From: Blastobasis lacticolella
Taxonomy: Eukaryota > Arthropoda > Insecta > Lepidoptera > Blastobasidae
Direction of reading: 5' to 3'
Assembly: GCA_905147135.1 (NCBI GenBank)
Contig: LR990049.1
Coordinates: 7,395,428 to 7,459,427, forward strand
DNA: 64,000 bases
Shown here: positions 11,638 through 23,000 of the stretch, piece by piece
How the letters are laid out: each line of letters starts with the position of its first letter
How positions within the stretch are numbered: position 1 is the stretch's first letter
Made by a program: the position numbers and the translations under genes
The notes under the pieces: model-generated
Told to the model about the DNA's origin: nothing
Seen by the model: the letters and a program-made list of their open reading frames with translations, nothing else
Databases searched by the model: none

Positions 11638-12139
11638 GTCATTAAAAAATCTAGGTTCTACACTTTGATGATACTAATCTTGTAATAAATCATTCATTTA
11701 GAAATAGTAATACAAACTGTTTTCCATATATCAGTTGTCTTTGTAATTACTTTTAGTTAATGATCGTAAGTAACATCTCGCAATAAAAAGAATTATAGGC
11801 ATAGTTACGAGAGTAGTATGTTACGGTTGGTTTAATTTGATAACTAACTAAATTTTACTACTTACATTGTTTAATTTCATTTTGCATACAAATTTGAGGG
11901 CTCGGAAGTGCCCCTGCCTAGACGAACGAAATGCAGGGGCACAATATCTACATTTTCTTGACTCGAAATTTCAGATCTTTGGTTTAGATAAAGACAGAAA
12001 GCTATAATTTTCAGGATAAGATGTAAGTAGCAGAGTTTTAAAATACACAAAGTTTTACTTGTTTATCGTTTATGCTTTGGATATTATTAGAACCTAAAAT
12101 GCGTTAATTTCGACACTGACTGATTCACTGACTTCTCAT
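11638..12139. other. Lipase upstream region
   Basis: AT-rich sequence 5' of the lipase. A TATATG-like motif lies near 11726-11731 on the minus strand but I cannot place a start site with confidence. It includes the short hairpin at 11908-11942. Confidence 0.4.
11908..11942. repeat. Short GC-rich hairpin upstream of the lipase
   Basis: GTGCCCCTGC (11908-11917) is exactly repeated inverted as GCAGGGGCAC (11933-11942) around a 15-nt loop, in otherwise AT-rich DNA about 270 bp upstream of the lipase start codon. It is too short for a typical miRNA precursor. Function unknown. Confidence 0.6.
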
Positions 12140-12700
12140 CTAAACATTTAGATAACTTTCCGAAGTCCAGGAAGCTGAAATTTGGGAATACACGCTAGGA
12201 TTTGTACAAAAAAACTTGAAAAACCTGTAACTAACCCCTTAAAGAGGAGTGCAAGTCTGTATACAAAATTGTACCTATAGTTCTGCAGTCCTAAGAAGCT
12301 GAAATGGTATGCAGTGGTATGCAGAGCTAGAATTTTCACAAAAATTACAAGTAAACAAACTGTATCATTATATCTTAACGCGTGGCGACGAATAACACAT
12401 TCATCAGCAGTATACAGGCTAATCAGTTGTAAAACTACCTGATTAAGCATAATAATAATAAATTAATAAATCTTTGACTTTTAGCCTTTAAGACTTTTCT
12501 ATTAAGGGGGATGCAAGTCTGTATTAAAAATTTAATCTAAAGCGCATTTCCCAAAGTGCTAGAAAGCTGAATTAGAGAATGCAAGCTAATTTTCTATCAC
12601 CCACCATTGAGTCTGCAGGCCTGTGTATAAAATTAAACAAACGAAGTATACTTCCTGAAGTGCTGGTATTCTGGTTAGAGAGAAGTAGCCCTACTTCTAC
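12140..12700. repeat. Degenerate repeated block
   Basis: Two diverged motifs recur. GCAAGTCTGTATACAAAATT-like sequence lies near 12250 and 12509, with a weaker copy (GCAGGCCTGTGTATAAAATT) at 12614. AAGCTGAAAT-like sequence lies near 12171, 12297 and 12564, each followed by a CTAG or TATGCA block. Spacing is irregular, suggesting old, partly deleted tandem or clustered copies of a non-coding repeat. Confidence 0.45.
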
Positions 12701-13065
12701 ATTCATTCCATACTTATATAAAAAAATATGTTTGCCAAGCCTCGTAAGCTCTCAACGGTTTCACTGTGAAAATGATACCAGATTTCATAAAAGGCCAAGC
12801 TCCTAACTCTACAAAGTAGTCTACAAGCCCTAAATTTAAATCAGAAAGTCTAGCTGGGCCGTTTCCAATCAATCAATGATCAACTGATCCTTGCTTTGCG
12901 CTATGTCCGACTGGCGACATCAGCCCTAAATGTGGCGTTGGTCGAGCACTGAGCATATATGTCATGAAATACTATGAAATGGCCAAGCCATCTCTGACCA
13001 AAATGCAGGATTTGTAACGATAGACTTTGTAGAGTAGAAGAAGACTTCTTCTAGAAGCTTAGCTG

Positions 13066-13120
13066 GGCCCTCGTGCGCGAGAGCACAATTGAGACATTAA
13101 CGCCATGTTGTTTTTTTATC
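13066..13120 (+). repeat. tRNA-SINE 3' fragment
   Basis: GGGCCCTCGTGCGCGAGAGC followed by ACATTAACGCCA matches the 3' end of the SINE at 47935-48293, and is followed by a run of T. Confidence 0.7.
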
Positions 13121-13162
13121 TTGTTGTGACCATACTGACTTGTTGGTCACAAGCAAGATCTG

Positions 13163-13480
13163 CGCGTTATGGAAATGAAGATGCTGCGGTGGATGTGTGG
13201 AGTTTCAAACAAAGACACGCCAACAGTCGCGGTAGCCTTAACGTCCGTGATATCGCAGATAAGCTGCAATAGTGCCGCTTTGACGCCAGACATGAACAAA
13301 TGTCAGGCCATGCTGTCTCAGCCATGCACGAGAAGGAGAGCCGGTCCAAGAAGCGATGGCATGACATGTTAAAGATGACATGCGTGCAATCAAATTCACC
13401 ACCAAGTATACAGAAGACGCTAACGCTGGAGCACGCTCGGGCGAAAATGGCCTTAACACTGCTAGCGGTGAGAGTGATAT
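13163..13480 (+). pseudogene. RTE-type LINE fragment
   Basis: Encodes MEMKMLRWMCGV, then in a shifted frame RGSLNVRDIADKLQ with a stop, then SKKRWHDM. These match the C-terminal domain of the longer copy at 31880-32568 (KMLRWMCGV, RGSLGVRDIADKI, KKRWID). It is broken by stops and frameshifts. Confidence 0.8.
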
Positions 13481-13507
13481 GGGTAAGTGAAGTATATTTT
13501 CCTTTTT

Positions 13508-13575
13508 GCAAAATTTTTTTTTACCTTTTACCAGGTAGGCCGCCATCTCACCTGATGGTTAGTGACGATGCGTCT
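13508..13575 (+). repeat. Interspersed repeat family C, fragment
   Basis: A T-run, then GGTAGGCCGCCATCTCACCT and GATGGTTAGTGACGATG; a diverged copy. Confidence 0.45.
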
Positions 13576-14082
13576 CCAGTTCATCATACAGCCTTGAAGA
13601 AGTTCAGAACACACATTTGATTGTTGCACTTACAGGCAAAGCGTTTCATTCCTACGCCGTATGAACGCAGAAATGTTGAGCCAAACCTAAAAGACATTTC
13701 TTCTTAAAACAGCGGTTACAAAGATAAACGTCACATACCCGGCGTATGTAGGAATAAATACCTATAAAGTATCAACTTGCTAGGTAAAGTAAACTAATGG
13801 GAATGAAAGCAAAATAGATAGGAAATAGTTTCCATTACCACACAACCCTGGTCAAAGGGAAATTGTAAAAATAGACACTGAAATGATGTACTTTCTCTCT
13901 CTATTCTTTTCCGTTTAACCACATCACGTATTGCTCGGGGCGGTTGCTTTTTTGGCGAAGTTCGTTATCGGTGTTACCAGTCTATAAATTTTCCCAAAAA
14001 AGGACTTTATTATTTATTCTACGCTGTGGTGAACTTAAACTTTCTTTATTGATTAGGACATTAAATAACTCTTTCAATCGAC

Positions 14083-14137
14083 AAACGAGCAGACAGCCCA
14101 TCTGATGGTAAACGGTAACTATCGCCCATAAAATGTC
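14083..14137 (+). repeat. Interspersed repeat family C, fragment
   Basis: GACAAACGAGCAGACAGCCC, ATCTGATGGTAAACGGTAAC and TATCGCCCATAAAATG match the family core. Confidence 0.6.
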
Positions 14138-15956
14138 TAGACGATTCATGCACTAATATTTTTTTTATTTGAATTACCCGACATCGTGTCAAAGATAATT
14201 ATAATGAACTTAAGTGAGTATCCTCGTTCCCCGCACATTATTTTCCCTTAGTTCCAGGATTGAGTGACAGAGTGACAGAAATAAAGCGTAACCAAACCAT
14301 TACCCACTCAATTTCTAAATCTCATTTTGAGTTTTAACCACGTTCACGATTCAATTTCCCATGACTATTGGTAACTCATTGAATTTTCGTGAATATCAAT
14401 TATTTGCAATCCCTCCAAACTTAAAGATTATTTTTCCAATAATGAATCTATTTTATTTATAAATTTGTTAATAAATATTTTCCCATTTTTTGGGGAAAAT
14501 TATCTACAAGCAACATCGGTTGATAGCCAATTAGGCGTGGCAAGCGCCCACGGTCTCGGTCGGCGAAAGGCACCCCACAACTATGTATCACCAGCCCCTT
14601 CCCTGCAGATATTTCCCCTACTTCCGGAATTAGGTGCCAGAAATCTTCGTACATTAACCAAATCTCATTTTTGTATTTGATTTATTGAGTTTGCACAAGG
14701 TATTTCACCCCGGGTTTTGGATGGCTCCCGGATTTTTTATGAACAATAATTGCAGTAGGTACCTTCCATAATTTATGTAGGTAAATAATGTTTACCACTG
14801 GATCACGATATTTAGATTGATCAGCGTATACAATGAAAAAATGTTATAGGTAAGTTATTATTAGCTTACTAAATGATAGAATTATTATATTTGATAAACT
14901 GGACTTTGAGGACATACACTTTCACTACACATATTATTGGGTATGTTACCACGGTTAGTATTGTTTAAGGGCATAATATGGCGGACTTTACAGGCGCGCA
15001 ATTTCGGTCACGCAATTTATACTATCACACAAAATGAGCAACAATATCTATATAAAAAAAAACTTTAATAACTGAATTAAAAAAAAAAGAAATGCACACA
15101 GAAAGTAACGGTTGTATTAAGTAGGTGCCTAACTATATTCTAGATAGATAGGGTAGATAATGTAAAGAAGTACATAATAAAAGAAGTTTAAATATTCATC
15201 TAATGCTACGCACCGAAAGTAATCTGAACTTCTAAAGTATCGGGTTTTATTCGAATAAATAATGATGACTCGTAAAAATGCATAAGAATCGACTGCGAAC
15301 GACAAATTAACTGTTTACACAAACGTAAAAACGTCAAATTAGTGAATACTAAAAAGAAAACCGTTAGGCCAATGAGTATCTTTACGTTGCAATCAAAACA
15401 AGGCTGAGGAAGGCAGGTGATGATTAATTTAAAACTAATTAAGAAACAATAATAAAATATCACGGTCGGTTTTTAACAGACCCCTGTCGCCGAAATCGAT
15501 TACAAGAGAAAATAATTGGGATTCAAAATCGAGCCGTCCTTTTATAATAACGTTTTATTTATTGCGGCTAAATGATAATACAAGATATGCAATATAAAAA
15601 ATACTTTAAGTGTCTAAGGCTGTATTTGATATCTGCGTCTCAAGAGTAAAAAATATACACCTACCACATACAATATGTATCATATAAAATAATATATTTG
15701 CATTTCAAATTCGGTTACGTTTTATAAATAGTAGATTTTATTGAAATTTAAATTCATAGTGGTCTTGGTTTAACTTTTTGTTTACTATTGTAGACATTTT
15801 CATATACCTATTAATAAAATAAAATTCTTGGGGTCAAGCATGATAGGACAGCTAAATACTTATTATTTTATCTTACAATGCACCAAATACTATGTATGTT
15901 TTAGATGCAAAAGAAATTTTGCGTATAAAGTGGTCACGGACGTTATGATTTTGAAT
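14138..15956. other. No gene recognised
   Basis: AT-rich. Minor open frames (for example 14457-14654 minus and 15463-15206 minus) have no domain content. Confidence 0.5.
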
Positions 15957-16076
15957 TTTTTTTTTATGGTAATCGGCAGACAAACAGGCATGCGGGCCCT
16001 GATGGAAAGTGGTCACCGCCGCCTATGGACATCAGCAACACCAGGGGAGTCACCAGGGGAGTCAACAGGGGAGTTG
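15957..16076 (+). repeat. Interspersed repeat family C with a local CACCAGGGGAGT triplication
   Basis: A T-run, CGGCAGACAAACAGGCATGC, CTGATGGAAAGTGGTCACCG and CCTATGGACATCAGC, then three copies of a (CA)ACCAGGGGAGT-like 12-mer. Confidence 0.7.
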
Positions 16077-16469
16077 TAATTGTATGAAAAATACGAGTTA
16101 TGGAATAAACAATGCATAATTGTTTGAACGGCTTGTTTCGGTCCCCTGTTTATTCACACGCTTGCTACAGTGACTTCTCTACGAAGCCGAACAAGTCGAT
16201 GTGCATTACAGTTACTACCGACATCTGTAATACAATTTTACGCCTATACATAGTATAAAACAAAGTAGCTTCCTGCTGTTTGTCCCTTTGTATCTATAGA
16301 CTATGTATCTTTGTACGCTTAGATATTTTGAACTACGCAACGGATGTTAATGCGATTTTCAATAATAGCTAGAGTTATTGAAGAGGAAGTTTTATAAGCA
16401 AGAAAAATGGTAGGTACGAAAGTAGGTGGATAGCAGTGTTGGGCAAAATTTAATTGCAAGTTACAATTA

Positions 16470-16640
16470 AAAATAACAATTGATTAATTGTTAATTGTGA
16501 AATATCAATTAACAATTGATCAATTGTTAACTGTGACGTTGCAATTAACAATTGATCAATTGTTAATTGTGACGTTGCAATTAACAATTGATTAATTGTT
16601 AATTGTGACGTTGCAATTAACAATTGATCAATTGTCAACT
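16470..16640. repeat. 36-bp self-complementary tandem satellite
   Basis: GACGTTGCAATTAACAATTG-type units recur at 16535, 16571 and 16607 with a period of 36 bp, with diverged units on both sides. Each unit contains the palindrome CAATTGATCAATTG. It lies in the left arm of the hAT-like element; the right arm (17370-17590) carries related AATTG-rich sequence. Confidence 0.85.
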
Positions 16641-16789
16641 GTTCTTGTAATTAAACTTTAATTAAATTTAAATAATGTAAATAGTAATATTATAAGATTA
16701 AGGAGTGGCTCAGGGTAGGGCTTTTACAAGCTTGACCTTAATGGCCATGCTAAATCGTTCTTCATGATAGCCACACAGATTTATATACT

Positions 16790-17240
16790 AGTACTAGCTG
16801 ACCCGGCGCGACTTCGTTCGCGTAGCGTTCTAACCCTACACCTACCCTACACCTACCCTACACCTACCGTACACCTACCCTACACCTACCCTACACCTAC
16901 CCTACACCTACCCTACACCTACCCTACACCTACCCTACACCTACCGTACACCTACCCTACACCTACCCTACACTTACCCTACACCTACCCTACACCTACC
17001 CTACACCTACCCTACACCTACCCTACACCTACCCTACACCTACCCTACACCTACGTCAAAAAAATAAAAAAAATATTTAGGGGTGGACTACCCCTAACAT
17101 TTAGGGGGATGAAAAATAGATGTTGGCCGATTCTCATAGATACCGGATAAGCACAAAAAATTTTATCAAAATCGGTCAAGCCGTTTCGGAGGAGTATGGC
17201 AACGAAAACTGTGACACGAGAATTTTATATATTAGACTTA
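16790..17240 (+). repeat. Family F repeat nested in the hAT-like element
   Basis: Starts CTAGCTGACCCGGCGCGACT, runs through the 11-bp minisatellite, then GGGGGATGAAAAATAGATG, AAAATCGGTCAAGCCGTTTC and GAGAATTTTATATATTAGA. It is in the opposite orientation to the host copy of the same family around it. Confidence 0.7.
16834..17054 (+). repeat. 11-bp minisatellite (CCCTACACCTA)n, about 20 copies
   Basis: About 221 bp of CCCTACACCTA units with a few variants (CCGTACACCTA near 16866 and 16943, ACTTACCC near 16971). The open frame through it (16764-17150) is a by-product of an 11-codon repeat, not a gene. A shorter, degraded relative is at about 52965-53040. Confidence 0.95.
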
Positions 17241-17712
17241 AGAATAGAAAATTCTTTCCGCAAATAGCTTTCAACATAACAATGCGTTTACATATTATTT
17301 TGTCTCTCTCGCGTCCTACTCTTACCTCTCAGCCCTCGAGCGGCCCGATCGGGCCGCATAACAATATAAATCTGTGATTGTTAATTGTTAGTTTTAATTG
17401 TCTCTTGTAACAATTAAAAATATTATTTTAATTATTTTAATTGTCTCTTGCAATTAACGTGAGTTTATTTAAATAAATTAATTGCAATACGCAAATAACA
17501 GATTAATTGCAATTAAATCAATTGTGATTAAATTAATTGCAATTAATTTTTCAATCAATTAATATGATGATTAAAATATCAATTGTTCATGCCCAACACT
17601 GGTGGATAGTAAGTGTAGAATAGATAATGGGTAGGTGTTTGGTAGGTGTAGGGTAGGGGTAAGGGAAGGGGTACGACGCCACGCGAACGAAGTCGCGCCG
17701 GATCCACTAGTG

Positions 17713-19656
17713 TGATATATATAACCACCAATAAACTTATTTCGTTGGGTCTATAAATAGATATTTTTCAATTCCGAGATCGCATTAGTCTAGATGTCCT
17801 GTTTGCTTATTCATATTTTAGGGTCACTGCTCCGGAGATACTGTGGAAAAATTTAAACGAATAAACTCATCGATAAGCTGAGAAAATGGACCCAGATTTT
17901 AACGGCTGACTTCTTCCATTCCGATGCTGATGTATGTTAAATTGTATACAACTGGAAATAAATAAGAGTCAATAATAATGCACTCGTTACGTCGACAATG
18001 AGACTTTATTTGATTGGAAATACAGTGAAGTGAGAAACAGAATGGCTTATGTAATAACAATGGTAATGAACTGGTAGGTTATAGAAAAGAGACATGGAGT
18101 ATCATAAAACCCTGGCGAAACAAAACCCGCAGCTGATACTGTAATTCAACGAATCGGTTATTTGATTAGTTCATTAACATATAGTCCAAATTACCATATG
18201 GTCAGGTGCTCAGCTAATTCCTTAAATTACTGTACTATCTGTATATACGGAATATATCGAATCGTACGAGTTAACGACATTAAAGTTGATTGATTATTTG
18301 TATTTAAATGTTAATGTATGTCAGAATGTCCTATGATTACTAAGCCATTATGTCCATTGCCATACACCATCACCAATATCACCACCTGCTTGGTTTAGAC
18401 CTTCTGTTGCATTTATGCTAATCTTAGAGAAATCTCTAACTTCTTCAGTAAATTTATTTCACGAGAAACTAATTTGTCCACATACAAAATCGGGATGAAT
18501 AGCAACTAGCTATATTTAATAAACACTTTAACTACAATGTAGTTGCATATACTGATAGTGTATTGAATAAATTACACGATCAGTTACTCTACTTAAGTGG
18601 GATTACGATTGATCTTAGATTAGGTAAATCTTCTACTTAGAGGAGACTCCATACTGTATTATTAATAAAATAATCTAGCATAATACCCCTCCGCTCTCGG
18701 GTGGGAAACGCAGATTCTTCGCAGCTGTAACCGAGCGAGCAAACAGGAAGCAATTTGCAAGATAATGCAAAGGATAAACAGCGAGACCTATTTGGCACAG
18801 GCATGTATCGCTACGGCAATAACTTATTTCGTTAAAGAAGGAAACGGGGCAGATAAGATGGTGCGCAGTGCAGCATCCCGGATCGCACTGCGTCGGCCAG
18901 AGCGGCGCCGGCCACTTGGCAGCTCGCTCGGTCAACGTACCCATCCTCCATAAAAGCCTCCACAAGCCGGAGCCAAAACAATTCCGCCAAATTTCTTGCC
19001 CTAACACGCATGACTTTACGATCCTCCAGCGAAGAGACCCGTTTATTTTTGGGCGTCGTCCCGCGTCGCGCTCTCGCGATATTTTTATTGAAATTCGTGG
19101 CGCCTCGGTATTTATTTATCGCGTTATCAGATCAAATATTGCCCTCGGAGCCAGAGGGTTATTGCCGAATGTACCGTAGGACTCCGAAATAAACCAATAA
19201 TTCAAGTAACCACTCAGAAATGAGGCGTTATGACATGTTATGGACTTCAAATGAGCTGATAGGCATCGAATTTACTAATTTAAACCTTTCAGCTGCATAT
19301 TTTTAGTTACGAGCTTTTTATCGTCTCTCGATAATTTGGCAATAATCGAAGAATTTCAATTAAAATTTTAATTATACGAAACGAACGACTGGACTGGACG
19401 TGGAGTGCCATGGGCTGATTACCAGTAGATGATGTTTAAAACGAAGGAACTTTATTTTACTAGGCCATTCAAACGAAATTTCTCTCTGATTATTACCAAA
19501 GATATTTAGTAGGACGTCTTTTATATAGTAAGTAAGTATATTTAGAAGAAACGAGCAAGCGGGTCATGATACCCGTCAGTTATTTGCGTACTTATTCTCT
19601 AAATAAAATTACTTTCAGGAATTGAAATAAAAGGTAAATCTATAGTATACTAAAAG
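17713..19656. other. No gene recognised; contains a GC-rich block
   Basis: 18690-19170 is clearly richer in GC than its flanks and has overlapping open frames on both strands (the longest is 110 codons, 19007-18675 minus) without a recognisable domain. It may be a conserved non-coding element or a CpG-rich unique segment. Confidence 0.4.
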
Positions 19657-19662
19657 TTTATT
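19657..19662 (-). promoter_or_regulatory. Candidate polyadenylation signal of the cuticular protein gene
   Basis: AATAAA on the minus strand about 360 bp past the stop codon at 20021, implying a 3' UTR of roughly 380 nt. It is supported by position only. Confidence 0.35.
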
Positions 19663-20020
19663 ATCACACGTTTTATAAATAAACTAGGCAATCTAAGTTT
19701 CTTACAGCTACAATATAAATTATGATAATCTATCAGACACAATCTTCACTGAATTGAAAATGAGGCTTTACTTTACTGGTTCAAAAACCTTTGTACTCAT
19801 TGTACTGGAGTAACTTAATAATATTTACGTCTTTGAAGAATGCGGTAGACGTTACACATCAATTTAAATTCGTCCAAATATGAAATGAAATGTCATGATC
19901 GTGATAAATGGGGAAGAGGTTCATCGCATCGATAGAGATCTTGCGATGGATTCCGCGAAACTCGCTTAGTGTGTAAGGGAATGTGAATACTGATTGTTTA
20001 AAAGAGTGGCGTTGATATCT

Positions 20021-23000
20021 TTATAAGGTTCTTGTGGTCTTTTCCACGACCCATTTCCCAGAGTATGGGGTTTCTAACCTCTTCACCTTGGGGCGGAATC
20101 CGTTTTCGTCGGCCGTGTAGTCAACTCTGTACATAAAGCCATCAGGTCCGATGTATTCGTAGAAACCAGCAGAAGCGATACCCTCATCTATCGTGTTTGC
20201 ATTCTTGATGACAGCCTTCTCTTCTGCTCGGATCTTGTTCTCAGTTTCGAAACTATAAATAAAAATATATTTTGTTAACATCTCCATCATCAAATTGTTC
20301 ATTACCAACGAAGTCTTTATACTATGTACTTATAAGTCCTTGTTTGTATTTACACTTCCTACAATTGCTATAGAATTTAGATTCCCATTTGTACTTGCTA
20401 TTAACTTCCGATTGAGACGGATTACAAAGAAGCAGCTCCATTCTGAATACTTCCCCATACCACGCCAAACGAGATAGTCTAGGAGCTAGGTTAAAATCGA
20501 TAATCGTGACTAAACCATTTCGGAATGTCAAAATGTGTCTTGGTCTAAGTTTTTAGATGAATCTCCTAGGTAACTAGAAACCAACTAGAAATCAAACTAG
20601 TTAAATTTTCATATCTATCATAAATATTTTAGAAAGTATCAGAAATACGCAATTTAAAATGACATGTAGGTAAGCACTGGCAAGTTACATTTTTGCCAAG
20701 CAACTATCTAAAGTAAAAGATTCCCTTTACTACGATTTTTCTTAATTTTATCATAAATCATCCAAAAGCATTGTCTCCCAGACTGTATCATTTGTAACAC
20801 CAAACACTCAATAATGTTAATTTTATTGTCGTAAATGATTATAAATAGTTTTGAACTTTGACTCTTGTCTGTAGGCACCAGGCTGAGTAGTCGGTCAAGG
20901 CCTTCTAATATTTGTGTTTGAGAACTGATCTGCTTTAATACTTTATAATGAAGGACGTTGACCTTTGTGTATAGCTGTTGTATTATACAATACAACATTA
21001 GATTAAGTAGGTAAATAATATTATTTTCAACAACATCTTCACTGTCGTGTACCAATTAAATTACTTTCGATGTCTTGAGGAATGTTTAAAATAAATTAAG
21101 GTTCATAAATCTCTGTTGATGAAACTTGCTCTATGCAAATGATTATGATAAGTTTGGCATTAAATAATTGCAAGGCCAGATCAGCCGATCTAGGCAGGAG
21201 GCTGTCATATCTGTATGCATTTCTAAGATCTAAAGAACGTATTTTTTTGCATTTTGTTTATCCTACTAATCCTTTTCTATGATAAATGCGAAAGTTTGTA
21301 AGGATGGATTGATGGATGTTCAGATGGATAGGTATTTGTTACTCTTTCCCGTCAAAACTACTGAACGGATTTTGATTAAATTTGGCACCTATATAGCTTA
21401 TAGCCCATAAAGATTAGCACATAATCTATCAATTTTACCAATGTAAGTCCCGCGGGATCGGTGAGGAACATAAAAACAGAATTTTACGCGGACGAAATCG
21501 GGAGCAAAATCAAGTATATATTACATCTATAAATAAGAGAATTGCTTGTTCCAATAAGTGCGAAAGTATGTAAGGAGGGATGTTTAGTTGTTTGTTACTC
21601 CTTTACGCAAAAAGTAGTGGACGGCATTTGATTAAATGTTGCATTGTTATAGCTTATATTCCAGAATAAAAAAAAACATCTTGGCGTTAATGTCCCGGTT
21701 GTGCTCTCGCGTGCGAAAGACTGGGGTCCGCCTTGACCATTATCCAAGATTTGGCAGGTCAGGTAATTATAGTGGAGCGACTGCCATCTGACCTCCATGA
21801 CTCTGCTACCAGGAGAACCCGACCAGATTGAATCATGGTTACACATCCAGTCGCCTGAATGTGCAGGTTTCATCACGATGTTTATCCTCACTGTAAGAGC
21901 ATCGGTTAGTATTCAACTAATGTACATAACTCAGAAAACACACATTGGTACATGGCCGGAGCGGGATTCGAACCCGGGACCTCTGGCTTACGAGTCGTAT
22001 ACTCTAACCGCTCGGCCACCGACGCTCTAGTTTATTTTCCAGAATAACTGGCTATAATTTTATCCCGAAATTCAATATGGTTCCGGCGGAAACAACATTA
22101 CCGAATTCTACGCTGACGAAGTCGCGGGCAAAAAGTAGTTTTAATTATCTACCTACAATAGTCTAAAAATCATCTACTTACTCGAAGTCGTATTTGTCCT
22201 CATCATAGTTGTGCTTCTGTCTGATGATCTTGATTCCGTTGTTCCTGTAATATCCATCTTTGTAGAATGGGTTGTCTGCGTCCGGAGGAGTCAGGACGTG
22301 TCTGTACACATCCACAGTCGCCGCAGGAACGTAAGGTTCGTAGTCATGTGTGTATGGCCCAAAGCCACCATCGTATGGGTTGTGGATGTGGATGTATGGG
22401 TTCGGGACGTGGATGTATTTGCCCTCATCAGTTGGGATGTACCTTGAAAGAAGATTTTGGGTGAGTAATTTTTGTTATACCATGTTCTTTGGAGCTTTGT
22501 CGTCTTTTTGCTCTACTTCCTAACAATTTTATAGTAAATACTAATAGAGTTGGCAGGTGATAGATATACATAAAAAAAATATAGTACATATAGTACATGT
22601 AATACATACTTCGTCCAATTGGAGAAGAGAATATTGAGTTACGAATAAGCTACGAACCTGACACACCTCTTTTGATTCTAAATTCGCAAATCCTCGGTTG
22701 TTTGTACGCGGAGTCTATTTCTGATATTTTGTCATTTTAGCTAAATTAAGATTCAGTAACTATACATACATACATACTGTTCCATATTAAACACAGAAGT
22801 TATGGGCAAAACGACTTCAGCATTGCTATGAGTAGTTTAGAATTCAATAACCAGATTCTCCTTATTTAAAGCAATGACATTTAAGTAAACTTCAACAAAA
22901 GGATGAGCATTAATTTGACATTTTACTTACTTGCCGGAGTCACCATATTGGTAAGGACTCCATCTTCCGTTTTCGGAAGGCGCGCCTACAACTGCTACAG

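Larger units (their letters stand above)
16434..17601. mobile_element. Non-autonomous hAT-like element with 8-bp target duplication
   Basis: Ends CAGTGTTGGGCA (16434) and TGCCCAACACTG (17601) are inverted repeats. GTGGATAG flanks both sides (16426-16433 and 17602-17609), an 8-bp target-site duplication. CAG/TAG-starting short inverted ends with 8-bp duplications are the hallmark of hAT transposons. No transposase is present. The interior is AT-rich AATTG/CAATT sequence plus the satellite and the nested repeat listed separately. Confidence 0.85.
16240..17712 (-). repeat. Old interspersed repeat (family F) interrupted by a hAT-like element
   Basis: The left part 16240-16433 (AAAACAAAGTAGCTTCCTGC, CTACGCAACGGATG, TTGAAGAGGAAGTTT) and the right part 17602-17712 (GGTAGGTGTAGGGTAGGGG, ending ACGCGAACGAAGTCGCGCCG) look like one repeat split by the insertion 16434-17601. 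Read on the minus strand it begins GGCGCGACTTCGTTCGCG, the same start as the plus-strand copy at 16796. Family F is a widespread insect repeat type; its class is not settled here. Confidence 0.65.

Noticed and set aside
16834..17054. Interstitial telomere
   Set aside because: The insect telomere unit is TTAGG; this 11-mer (TAGGTGTAGGG on the reverse strand) is different and is part of a dispersed repeat.
16764..17150. 128-codon open frame with a Pro/Tyr/Thr-rich repeat
   Set aside because: It is the translation of the 11-bp minisatellite, inside a mobile repeat, with no independent coding evidence.
18675..19179. Overlapping open frames of over 100 codons on both strands
   Set aside because: No domain, signal peptide, splice context or family resemblance. 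Long frames are expected by chance in this GC-rich block.
21950..22030. Possible tRNA gene on the minus strand
   Set aside because: The A and B boxes are good, but it is the head of the SINE at 21670-22036.
22211..22464. Plus-strand open frames of 65-78 codons
   Set aside because: These are antisense shadows of exon 3 of the cuticular protein gene.
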